From: Congeria kusceri
Lineage: Eukaryota; Mollusca; Bivalvia; Myida; Dreissenidae
NCBI GenBank assembly: GCA_027627225.1
Contig: CM051028.1
Span: 12,122,701 to 12,186,700 of the forward strand
Direction: 5' to 3'
DNA: 64,000 nt
Part shown: positions 53,960-64,000 of the stretch, piece after piece
Numbering within the stretch: the stretch's first letter is position 1
Layout: each line of letters starts with the position of its first letter
Program-made: the position numbers and the translations under genes
The notes under the pieces: generated by a model
Seen by the model: the letters and a program-made list of their open reading frames with translations, nothing else
What the model was told of the DNA's origin: nothing
Database searches by the model: none

Positions 53960-56900
53960 TCAATGAAACTTGTCAAGCAGTCACTGCCTACATTTTGAGC
54001 AGATCTACAACACGTATGTCTCATCCAAAACAACCGAGCTTACAACTTTACTGACAGCATCGCATGAGAAAATCGAAACGCAGCGCTGCGAGGTCATTGA
54101 GTACAAATATTTACACTTTAATCGCAACGTCATTTCAGTGCATGTAGTCTTCGGAGAGCTGATTTTTACCCAAAAAGTTTAAATCTGTTTTTCTCAACAA
54201 TTGCTGGAGATATTGTGATTAAATTTTCACAGAATCACTCGCCTTGACTAACACTACAATACTTATTCTATACACTTTGCTCTAGCTTAAACGATTATAT
54301 GACAAAACTTCACTTTTTAGCACGAAAAATACGTTGTTATGAAGTAAAGATTTTCATGTGTTGTACTAGAGATACAAAATTAGTATAATTGAATAGGTAA
54401 TTTCATTCCGCACATCTTGATGCCTAATTGTTTATGGTTCATCATATCGTTACAACAATACTGGCCCAAAACAACAAGCGAACTGTATACTCAGAACGAT
54501 TTCTTCATAAATGTTTACGCAACGTCATTTCATTGTATAATCCACCGGAGGCTGATTTTTTGCCTAAAAGTTTAAATTCAATTTTTTCAGCAACCACTGG
54601 AGATATTGTGATCAAACTTTGAATATAATGTTCAGCATATTAAACACAACAATATTTATTTGAACACTTTGTCGTATTATCAACGCTTATAGGTCAAACA
54701 TGCCAGTTTTCTTCTGAAAAACCAGTCTCTAAGAAGGAATTTTTTTCATCTTTGCTGCTAGTACAATGAAATTGGTCTCAACGTGTAGAGATTTTGTGTC
54801 CGATCATTTTGATATATAACAGTCAATATGTTCACTAACCACTTCAATTGAAACAGCTGAAATATAAAGGCTACACTAACAGTTTTCTTCCAAACGCGCT
54901 ATATATTTCATGATATGTACAACGTCATTTCGATACATGTAAACAACCGAGAATTGAATTTTGTTCCAAATGGTTTAAGCGGTATTTCTCCGAAAGTACT
55001 CATGATGTCTTGATGAATTTTTCACCAGAAATATTCAGCTCAATGCTAGCGACACATTTTGTTCAGTACATTTTGCTTTCAAATGAACATTCATATATGG
55101 ATAAAATGAATTTGAAAACTTCGTTAAGAAGAAAACTTGTTTGTCTTCATGACAAACATCAAGATATAGGTATCATGTTATAGAAAATTGAATTCCGCAC
55201 ATTTTGATGTATTACAGTAAATGAGTGTTCCTATCGATATGAAAATACAGCCCGAAACGGCTCTACACGAAACGCATTTTAATCTTTTAGCTTCCAAGTA
55301 TTTACTGAACGTCCGTGACAGCGCAACGAACAGAAACTGATTTTGTGCAAAAAGGTTTAAGTGATATTTCTCTGCAATGGCTTGAGATATGAACATGAAA
55401 TATTTAACACTTTGTTCAGCTCAATGTAAGCTACAGTTTTGGTCGTTCAATTTTGCTCTGGTCATAACGCATATATAAGAATTTTTTCACTTTTTCGCAT
55501 CGCTAAGAAGAAACTTTTTTATCTGTATAGATAGTGAACTGAATTTGGTACCATCTTGTAGAGAATTTTATTCTGCGCATTTTGATACCAAATACTTGAT
55601 GGTTTATTGTATCGCTTCTTCAAAACTGACCGAAACTTGTTTTGCTAAACACACTCTCAATAAAATCTTCTTAAAATATACGGTACAATGTCGTTTTCAT
55701 TGCAGGTAGTCTACGGATAAATTGGATTTGTGCAAAAAGGTTTAAGTGATATTCTCTGCAGCGGCTTAAGATATGAACATGAAATGTTTACCACATTGCT
55801 CAGCTCGATATAAGCTACAAATCATATACTGTACATTTTGCTCTAATGTGTACGCATATATGAGAAAATTTCAGTTTAGACCATGAAAAACAGGTCGCTT
55901 AGAAGAAAACTGTTGTGCCTTCTCAGATAGTGTAATGTAATTTGGTATCAGCTTGTAGGAAATTTCATTCCGCGTATTTTGATACCAAATACTTGATGGT
56001 TTATTGTATCGTTTCATCAATACTGGCCGAAAACAGTTTTTCCTATATAACGCGCTTTGACAATAACTTCAAATGCTCAATGTCGTTTCAATTCATGTAG
56101 TCGACGGACAAGCGGATTTTTGCCAACAAAGTTTGAGTGATATTTCTCAACAACCAGTGAAACAGATCAACATGAAACTTTCACCATATTGTCAGGCACT
56201 ATGATAGCAACCATTTTTGTTGGGAACATTTTGCTCTAATCATATCGTGTATGTGAGAAATTTCACATTTTTGCTTGAAAAAACACATCGGTAAGAAAAA
56301 ACTTTTTTGTCTTTGCTGTTATAGGCATAACATTGGTACCATAGTGTAGTTAATTTCATTCCACACACAATGATGTACAGCATTCCACATTAAGTTAACC
56401 ACAACGAAAATACAGCCAAAAAGCGCTTCTTCAACAAACGGATTTTCAAGTATCGAGTTAAACCGAATGACGTTACATAGCGAATAGTATACAAAATCTG
56501 TGTTTGTTTGGAAGCGGTTTATGTCGAATTTCTCGGGAACGAGCGGACATATTTTCATGAAATTTTCTTCACGATAATCAGCAAGCTGACATGAACAATC
56601 TGTATTCTTTGCATTTTGCTCTCAGATCAACGCGTGTGTGTCAAAACTTCACTTGTCTAACCAAAATCACGTTCTTATGAAGAAAGATTTTTCAGCCTCT
56701 AGAACAAGTGTAATAATCTTGGTATCATTCAATAGGGGGTAAAATTCTGCGCATTTTGGTGTAACATACTCGATGTTTTTGAGAAAGACTTCAATAATAC
56801 GGACCGAAAACCATATTGCAAACAAACACAAATTTCATAAATCGCAAAGATTTGACACTTCTTTCTCGGTGCAAATTTATGACGTCATTTAATATTTCTC

Positions 56901-57230
56901 ATCCTACAACTTAGAGCGACATTTATAGAAAAACTGTGTTTCTTCGCAAGCGTTTTTCTTGAATATCTCTGCAACCCGTTGACCAAAGTGAATGAAATTT
57001 TCACCAGATTAACTAGAAATCAAACCCGCATATAACTATTGTATATGTATTTTGCTAATGTAGCGGGTTATATGAAATATTTTGGTTTTAACCACAATTT
57101 TACTTGTAAGCGACTAGTTTTTTTTCATAGAAAACTGAATGTTGCGTGAACAATTTTCAAGATATATACATCATTCTCATATCATCTTGTAGGGAATCCG
57201 ACGGGGGTCATTTTGATATACAGGTTTATG
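53960..57230. repeat. Degenerate ~390-bp tandem array, at least eight units
   Basis: A unit with ACGTCATTTCAnTGCATGTA, GCTGATTTTTGCCnAAAAGT, GGAGATATTGTGA, ACATTTTGCTCT, ATTTCATTCCGCACATTTTG and ATACTGGCCnAAAAC recurs. The first phrase is at about 54128, 54523, 54923, 55309, 55691, 56082, 56468 and 56883, a period of 382-415 bp. Identity between units is moderate. No long frame. The function is unknown; a satellite or a viral repeat region are both possible. Confidence 0.75.
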
Positions 57231-60200
57231 GTATTTCTTTGTAGTACAACGCTACTAGCAGCGACAAACGGAGTAAAACAAACACAAATGTACGTCGCTC
57301 GCTGCTTTAAAATTGCTGCGCTCGGGTGTGTATTTTCTTACGTCATAGTTTATTGATTTCGACGATTTTCAAGAATCTTGAATCGCTGATGCTTTACGGA
57401 GAGAAATAAACTGGGAGAGATTGAGGAATTTCTGTGGTGTTGTGTTAGTGAATAATTTGTACGGATTCGTTGTTTAGTTGGATTTAGGAGTATTTCAGGT
57501 TAATAACGGTTAGTGACTTTATTGTTCTGTTTTCTATTTAGACTAACACAGGCATTTTTGTACGGATGTTGATTTCTTTTTGACGAGACTGTATTTGGCT
57601 ATGAATCTAAAAATCATGCGAATGTCTGTATTTGTAGAAAAAAATCTACCAAGGTATCTGCCACTGACTGCTATGTTAAATCATATAAACTTGGCCACTA
57701 AAAGCACGTTTACTTGGCGATATTCGCTCGAAACTGTTTAAACATAAATGAAAAACATGTTACATCGTGAATAAACTGGAATTGGAAAGGAACATTGGAT
57801 GGACTATACGGACTGCTGCTTGATAGTATTTTTGAGAACACACAGGCTGCAATTTTGTTAGTCTGTATATTCTTTAAAATATACTCATCATAAGCTGTGT
57901 ATGGGATAGGAATTTAGGAAATAAACTGCATGGTAAGTATCATTTACTGTTTAATTTCGATATACAGGACTGTTTAACACTCAATACATTGGTCTCAAAA
58001 CGTTTTCTATACGATTCACTCTTGGTTTGACCGTTGAGGCGAGCGGACCATATAGAACGACGTTCTAAATTATAAAATTGCGCTCGCTGGCCAGTTATCG
58101 CTCAGTTGACATTTGGACGTTGACCGAGACGGTCGTGTTTTTGAGAGCTCTGACCGACGTCGCGGTATTATAAAATTTGACTTTCGCTCAGGGGAGACTT
58201 GGTCGTTGACGAGGACGGACGTGTTTTTCGGAGCTCTGACAAAAATATTTTGAGTTTGAAATTTTTTTACTGGGACTTGTTCTCAGTTGACTGTTGGACA
58301 TTGACAGGGTCGGACGTGTTTTTTTGAGCTCTGACTGTCGTTGAAAAATATTTTGAGTGAAACTGAAATTTGTTCTTTAGGTGACTTGACGACTTAGGCT
58401 GTCTACAGTAGATCTTAAGTGAAGACAGCGTTGTATACTACTGGTGTATTTCAGTTAAGCTGAATTAAATTTAGGTAAACGTGGACAGACTCGACGTTAT
58501 TTTATGATTGCGACAGCGCTGTACTGTTATGACTGGACTCGGTCGCGACGTATTGAATGACTGTCGGACAGTTTCGCTAGGTTTTGACTTGAAGTGCGGT
58601 TTGAGATGAAATGGTTTTGAATGATATTTCATGACTTGATACTTGGGTTATTGTTTTGTCGCAACATCGATGTACGATAGCGACTTAACTTGGGACTTGA
58701 AATGAAATACACTTAAACGATGTTGACCTCTGAACGGGTATTGCCTACTGACTGCGATGTCTTTTACTGAACGTTAAATATGAAGTGTTTGACAGAAATT
58801 TATTTTTTGAGCGACTTTGACTTCATTTGAGGTTTGGGCATCGAAGCGATCGGACGTGTTTTTAGGAGCTCTTGACTTTGACTATAAGTGTAAATTAATT
58901 TTTTTTTGAGACTTGAAACAGTTGATGGCCAGTTGCTGTTTAGATGCCGAGCTGTGCGGACGTGTGTCGTGGAGCTGCATTAAACCGTGAGTACATTTTT
59001 TGTCTTTTTACATGAGTTTGTATTTGTGAATAAAAGTGGTGAAAATATTTGAGTGTTTGACTTGAATTGAAATGGAACAAACAGTATGCTGGTGTATGAT
59101 GGTTTGACAGCCTAGCATTTTGAGCTGCCGATAAGAAGTGAATTTACTGCGATGGGTAGAATAACTCAGTACTGGGACTTGGTGTCAATATGATGGTGTA
59201 CTTTGATGGTGAAACATAGCGATGAAGTCGTTGCTTTTTTCACCGCTTATGAGATTTTGATTTTAATCATGAGTTTGTGGTTGAAGTGAACGGTCGTGTT
59301 TGTGTGCGCTCTGATTGCGCTTTTGTAAGTGTGGGTTTGTAGCGATTCAGTTTCAGTTGGTGTGTAGATGTGGACGTGTGGGGAAGTTGAACAAGAAGTG
59401 CTGACCACCAAAGCGTGAGTACTAACATTTTTGTATACTAATGTGAAACAAAGGGTAGAACTATCCAGTACTTGCGCTTGCTGTGTTGATGATACAGTAT
59501 AACAGATGATGAAATATGATACTGAATGAAGTTGTCTTGCTGTGCTACTGACCAGATATAATATCAATATGTAAACCTAGTATTGACATGATTTGAAATA
59601 TTGTATGATGATGTGACATGGTGGTAAAATGATTTTGATTTTGTATTGAAGAACGTTATAGACATGATGTTTTAACACTGGTTTGATTTAAGACGCTGTG
59701 GTGAGTATTGTAGATTTAGTTTGATTGTGAATGTGAAATCTATTCAACAAAGTAGGTATGATATGAGTTTAATTCAGTAGATTTATGCAGCAGGTCTGCT
59801 TGAAATACTGTTATGGTGAAAACAAAAATGAGATGATGTTACATGATGGAGAAATGCTTTTGATACACTGATTTTAATGTGAATGGATGTTGTTTTACTT
59901 TGATTTGATTTCAGTGAGCTGATGTAATTGTAAGTATTGTAGCTTTAGTTTAATCGGGAATGTAAAATGAAAACATGTTGCAATAAACAGAAGGCAAACT
60001 GGTTTACAGCTGTCTGTTCATTTATGACTATGAGCTAGATATATGAGTGTTCATCAGTGACCCATTCTAGTAAAGCAGCACACAACTGTACTTGCTGATG
60101 TGGTCAGTCTTTGTTCGACAAGTGTAAAATGAAACAGATGAGGTTCATATTTTGGCTGAGAAGTGAAATGGTAAAATTGTCTAGCGTTGGTAGCAAAATG

Positions 60201-60399
60201 TGAAATGCTATACCATGGAAACCCAGCTGAACAGAATACCTTGATACATTTTGACAACAGAGTGCTATACTATGACTGTATGCCTTTCTGATCAAAACTA
60301 TGACATGTTTGTTCAGATTTTCAGATTTCTGCTCTCGGTTGGTGTATAACAGTGAAACAGAGCAGACCTATTTTGCTGAGCTCTTAAACAAGGTTAGTG

Positions 60400-60720
60400 G
60401 TTAAGAATGATTTTGTGTGCTATGCATTGCATGTTTCAGACATTTCAGATAGGGCTTGAGATGGTATCTTGACTTGACTGACTGGTGGAAGAAGGTAGTT
60501 TAGCAGCATGGTTGTACATTTTTTCAAATGTAAGAAGGTGACTGGTAATATGATTCAAGTGTCTTCTGATGTACATATGTTTTGTGCCATGCATTGCTTG
60601 TTTCAGCACATTTCTGATAGGACATGCGATGATGTCTTGACTGTATAGCTAACGGGGGGGAGCAAGGTAGTTTAGCAGCATGGTTGTACAATTTCCAAAT
60701 GTAAGGTAAGTAGTAGTTCA
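60400..60720 (+). repeat. Duplicated ~170-bp segment within the exon-like region
   Basis: GTAGTTTAGCAGCATGGTTG with flanking TGCATTGC(A/T)TGTTTCAG and TTTCnAATGTAAG occurs at about 60495 and 60665. A more distant copy of the left part lies near 61150. Confidence 0.65.
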
Positions 60721-61999
60721 ATGTGCTAAAAGAGTCTACTAATATTGTGAGATGATGTTGCAGACCATGGTGTCTGTTTTAACTAGACATTTCACAGTTT
60801 TTGACCATCCCAAGTTAAAAAAACAGTACTGGTTTGGCAACCAAATAGCATGTTATGCACTAGGCTGCTTTCATTGTATATTAGTTGTTTGTGCATATGC
60901 ATGAAAAACATTATGTACCTCGATAAGTTACTTTTGATTCAATGTTGAAAAAAAGCCTCTCAAAATTGTTTGGTTACTGAGTGATGAGGTTCTGACTGAT
61001 TTTGCCTTACTGGTATATCATATTACAATTTTGGATCAGAATTTCAGATTTTTGCTGTCAGTTGGTGTTTAGCAGCTGAAGCGAGCAGACGTTTTTTCTG
61101 GAGCTCCAGTACCATATTAGAAGGTAAGTGGTTGTAAACGACTGTGTGTGCTATGTTTGTTTGGTGTGATACATTTCAGATAAGACATACCATGATGGCA
61201 TGGCAGTCAAGCTGAGCAGAGAGGCTAAGCAGTTGAGCTGTGCAGACCAGTTGAAGGTGAGATGTATAGAGGTTTTAAGGACAAACAATTGTATGAACCC
61301 AGTGTGTTGGTGTTTCACACAATGAGACCTATAGACATGGTATTACAAAAAAAATTCTGGCTGACAGATTTTGTGATCAGTTGTAATTTGACAACTGGAG
61401 GGGTTAGATGTGTTTTTCATGTTGAGCTGTACTATGCTATGCTATAGACTGCAACAGAATTGTATAGTTTGACAAAATCACGAAATCTTGAAAATGTATG
61501 ACAGTGACCCTTAATGGCAAAATGTGATATATTTCAGTTATGATTCAGAGTTGAGTTAGAGCCCTCAACAAGCAATTTCTTTTAACTGTACAACTACATG
61601 TTAGTCATTCAAGGTCATACATCATATTACATTTTTGGATCAGATTTTCAGACTTTTGCTGTCAGTTGATGTTTGGCAGTTGAAGCGAGCAGACGTGTTT
61701 TTGAGAGCTCCAGTACATTGGATGAAGGTAAGTACAAATGTTTGCGATGTATGGCTTGTTATGATATTTTCAGGTCTACTATGAAACTGAAGTGGCAGTT
61801 GAGTGTTGGGACTGAGTGCAAGCTGTCAAGGTTTCACAGAACAGTTGAAAGAGGTACGATGTACAGAATAGCTGTGACCACTACAATGTGTTAAGCATAA
61901 ACTTTTTTTCAGATTTTTGTGGTGAAGTGCTGTCAGTTGCTTTTTAGGTGCTGAACAGAGCAGACGTGTTTCTGAGAGCTCTCACATTATGTGTGAAGA

Positions 62000-62340
62000 T
62001 GTTAGATATCATGATACATGTTTTCAAGGTCATTTTCATTTCAGATGTTGAGAAGTACAGATGTGGTTCTGAAAGCTACAGCTTGTATGATATGAAATGT
62101 ATTAAATTTTGGATCAAGTTTTCAGATGTAAGCAGTCAGTTGCATTTCAGGTGCTGAACAGACTAGACGCGTTTCTCTCAGCTCTCATATTATGGATGAT
62201 GTTAGGTATTTTCAGGTGGTTTGTTTTTAGAGCTCCAGCTTGTATGAAGATGTTAGATATCATGATATATGATTTCAAGGTCATTTTCATTTCAGATGTT
62301 GAGAAGTACAGATGTGGTTCTGAAAGCTACACAGCTTGCA
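62000..62340 (+). repeat. Near-identical ~90-bp duplicates with acceptor-like edge
   Basis: GTTAGATATCATGATAnATG through GAAGTACAGATGTGGTTCTG and AAAGCTAC occurs at about 62001-62090 and 62248-62332, with almost no differences. Each contains TTTTCATTTCAG before ATGTTGAG. Confidence 0.8.
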
Positions 62341-62689
62341 TGTTGTAACAAGTTTTACATTTTGGATCATGTTTTGAGATGTTTATAGTCAGTTGCATTT
62401 CAGATGCCGAGCAGTAAAGATGTGTTTCTCTCAGCTCTCACATGTTAGATATTATGGTTAATGTTTTCAAGGTCATTGTATTTTCAGAGTTGCTACAAAG
62501 CAGTGAGGACAGAAATTGTTAAGACAGATGGTAGCTGGTTTGTAGATAGAAAGTGAGTTACTACATTTCATGCACATAATGAATTGTCTTGTATATGACT
62601 TTTTTTGTTTCAGTCTTACAACAGTGTTGTACAACAAAAGCGAGAGGATGTTTTCAGCAGTGGGTGAGCATTTGTGTCTCTACATCTAC

Positions 62690-62803
62690 ACAGCTTGGTA
62701 ACCCATTTCAGTCGCCAGTCAACCGCCCCGAACCAAGCGTAAGCAAAGTTGGAGCGATTAACATTCGACTTTAGGATAGGTCAACCTAATTGATACAAAG
62801 TTA
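62690..62803 (-). ncRNA. Candidate guide-RNA region downstream of the Fanzor gene
   Basis: TnpB and Fanzor nucleases take their guide RNA from sequence at or just past the 3' end of their gene. Here the 110 bp past the stop contain a GC-richer island with a 7-bp stem GCTTGGT (62693-62699) / ACCAAGC (62732-62738) around a 32-nt loop. That is unlike the AT-rich surroundings. The role is inferred from family knowledge. Confidence 0.3.
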
Positions 62804-64000
62804 TTACTGTAAATTTGAAAATGGAAACATACACAATGATTTTAGCAAAATGTTTCTAGTACCATTTACGTCTCGGTGCGTTTTGTAGTTGCACTGATTG
62901 CAAATAAATGTTTCACTTGAGCCAAGTGTTTTGTTGATAGTTCCACACAATCCGCAAGTCTTTGAGGTGTATGCTTCATCTTGAATAATTAGCGTACAGT
63001 TAGTATTTGTTGTTCTATTTGCTAGTCTTTCGTGAAATCTGTAGTGTTGCCAACACAACAAATCCCTGTTGGCTCGATTTGCTAGGTGGTTTTTACGATC
63101 CTTGCGTACAATTTGTGACACGTTAATTTTACCCAACGCAACATACTGATATTCTTTTACGAGATGCGAGGTAAGTTTTAGATGAATATCGTCTACAAAC
63201 GTTTTGATTTTCAAATGCAATTTCTTCAACGAAACAATCCGTTCTTTTGCGGCTTGCAGTTGTTTTTTGTTTTGTGCTTTAGTCAAATGCATTTGAGTGT
63301 GGTCGATTCTGTTATGTAATTTGCGTATTACATATTGCTTGTCTTCCTCGATGCCAACTTGAAAGGCGCTATAGTCTACTTGGTCATAAACTGTTGCGAA
63401 TGTCCGACCTCCAGGATCAATGCCACATACACGTTTGTCAATCGAGTCGTTTGATGCGTTTCTGCGTGTAAATTTGGGATCGCATGGAATGTTCATGACA
63501 AACTTTCCGTTAGCTCGTTTCACAATTTTCACATCATGATCAATGGGTGGGATTTTTGAAATAGGTTTAGCAAGTTTTAGGAAGCGTTCTTTGGGTTTGG
63601 AACGCTTTTCGAAATTGTCCGGCATCATACAGATATATCGGTTCTGCATGTTGCTATGTTCTGTAGAAATATCCTTACATGTTAGGAGTCGTATGTATTG
63701 TTTCTGAACACAAAACGATCCTTGAACGATATTCGAAACGGGCATTGGTCGTTTAAGTTTTGATTTTAGAGATTTAGCTGCCTTATGCGACGTGCAAAAG
63801 TTTTTGCATGATGTTAGCTTTATCGAAGACATTTTGTTCTCAAAAAACCAGGCGTCGTTCTCCATCCTGTACTGTGGGTCAACATCAATCGCATTTGTTT
63901 TGCAGACGATTTTCTGTAGCGCAAATTGGTTTGCCTGTAAACCTTTTTCATTTACCAACCACAGACACCAATTGTACGTATGGTTAGATACACGGAGCAT
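62804..64000 (-). CDS. Fanzor (eukaryotic TnpB-like) RNA-guided endonuclease, 5' end may lie outside window
   Basis: 398 codons, open to the window edge; a Met codon sits at the very end, so the true start may be further right. RuvC-I: VCGIDPGG with D195 of this frame. In RuvC-II the usual Glu is replaced by Gly (YVALGKINVSQIV, ~285-297). A Glu at 342 (QDEAYTSKTCG) sits where Fanzors are known to have relocated their catalytic Glu. A CX2C...CX2C zinc ribbon follows (C349, C352, C367, C370), and RuvC-III Asp377 lies in THRDVNGTRN. A helical bundle fills 225-280. No lesion seen, and no TnpA-like partner in the window. Similar proteins occur in molluscs and in large DNA viruses. Confidence 0.85.
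   Translation of the reverse strand: MLRVSNHTYNWCLWLVNEKGLQANQFALQKIVCKTNAIDVDPQYRMENDAWFFENKMSSIKLTSCKNFCTSHKAAKSLKSKLKRPMPVSNIVQGSFCVQKQYIRLLTCKDISTEHSNMQNRYICMMPDNFEKRSKPKERFLKLAKPISKIPPIDHDVKIVKRANGKFVMNIPCDPKFTRRNASNDSIDKRVCGIDPGGRTFATVYDQVDYSAFQVGIEEDKQYVIRKLHNRIDHTQMHLTKAQNKKQLQAAKERIVSLKKLHLKIKTFVDDIHLKLTSHLVKEYQYVALGKINVSQIVRKDRKNHLANRANRDLLCWQHYRFHERLANRTTNTNCTLIIQDEAYTSKTCGLCGTINKTLGSSETFICNQCNYKTHRDVNGTRNILLKSLCMFPFSNLQ

Larger units (their letters stand above)
57300..62560 (+). ncRNA. Candidate non-coding transcription unit with repeated exon-like motifs
   Basis: No protein frame above chance. About 13 copies of a motif ending GCAGACGTGTTTnTGAGAGCTC occur near 58145, 58231, 58326, 58866, 58972, 59300, 59375, 60378, 61101, 61705, 61976, 62170 and 62410. 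In the right half, copies are preceded by TTTTCAGAnTTTTGCTGTCA (acceptor-like). Several copies across the region are followed by GTAAGT, GTTAGT or GTGAGT. All lie on the plus strand. I infer a long multi-exon non-coding RNA built by exon duplication. A tandem repeat family without transcription is the alternative. Confidence 0.4.

Noticed and set aside
53786..54622. Several 60-70-codon frames in the 390-bp array region
   Set aside because: They shift between repeat units and are not conserved in frame.
59600..59900. ATGATG...CTGA patterns resembling C/D box snoRNAs in introns of the exon-like region
   Set aside because: C boxes have mismatches, no terminal stems, and ATGATG is common in this AT-rich stretch.
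61262..62348. Frames of 60-80 codons across the exon-like repeats
   Set aside because: They cross splice-like sites and are not maintained in frame between duplicated copies.
62804..64000. Bacterial IS605-type contamination
   Set aside because: The relocated glutamate and Fanzor-like motifs, and the eukaryotic surroundings, indicate a eukaryotic Fanzor.

Overview
This window looks like the nuclear genome of a marine invertebrate, most likely a bivalve mollusc. The flanking DNA is AT-rich and intron-bearing. It holds AGCTCACCTGAGCAC...GTGCTCATGGTGAGCT hairpin repeats and ~163-bp tandem repeats of a kind common in bivalve genomes, and it is crowded with eukaryotic transposons (PIF/Harbinger, pogo, Ty3-type LTR, DUF7869-type, Mutator-domain type). 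I see no bacterial-style operons, no rRNA and no clean tRNA gene. The species call is inference.

Layout. 1-10.6 kb: transposon remains and repeats, comprising a DUF7869-type pseudogene, a HARBI1 fragment, a 163-bp repeat array, a fragment of a small uncharacterised protein and a pogo/Tigger relic. 10.8-25.5 kb: a dense block of about 18 short, almost intron-less genes on both strands with TATA promoters, which resembles an integrated large DNA virus. It encodes IAP/BIR proteins, a Bcl-2-like protein, RING proteins, a stand-alone GIY-YIG nuclease, a family of type I membrane glycoproteins and several unknowns. Most reading frames are open, but at least three carry a nonsense codon or frameshift, so this copy is decaying. 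25.6-30.6 kb: a complete LTR retrotransposon (264-bp LTRs, ACTAT target duplication) inserted next to the last RING gene. 31.05-46.62 kb: a DNA transposon with 36-bp inverted repeats whose single 1007-codon gene joins a herpesvirus-tegument-type (C76) cysteine protease domain to a DUF7869 transposase-like domain. A second element of 9.75 kb, flanked by TTAA and carrying a multi-exon Mutator-domain plus DEDDh-exonuclease gene, is nested inside it.

46.6-49.9 kb: ~290-bp degenerate repeats with tRNA-like modules. 49.9-52.6 kb: a second small virus-like block (two RING proteins and a PD-(D/E)XK protein resembling the herpesvirus UL24 family) using the same core-promoter layout as the first. 54-57.2 kb: eight degenerate ~390-bp tandem units. 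57.3-62.6 kb: no protein gene, but about 13 copies of an exon-like ~50-100-bp motif, many with splice-site-like edges. 62.8-64 kb: a Fanzor (eukaryotic TnpB-like RNA-guided nuclease) gene on the minus strand, running off the window.

If the two transposon insertions are removed, the two virus-like blocks lie within ~9 kb of each other and share promoter architecture, so I read them as one endogenised virus. Its recognisable genes are aimed at blocking host cell death and steering ubiquitination. No herpesvirus core gene (polymerase, terminase, capsid) is present here, so its family is unproven; a malacoherpesvirus-like agent is the best guess.
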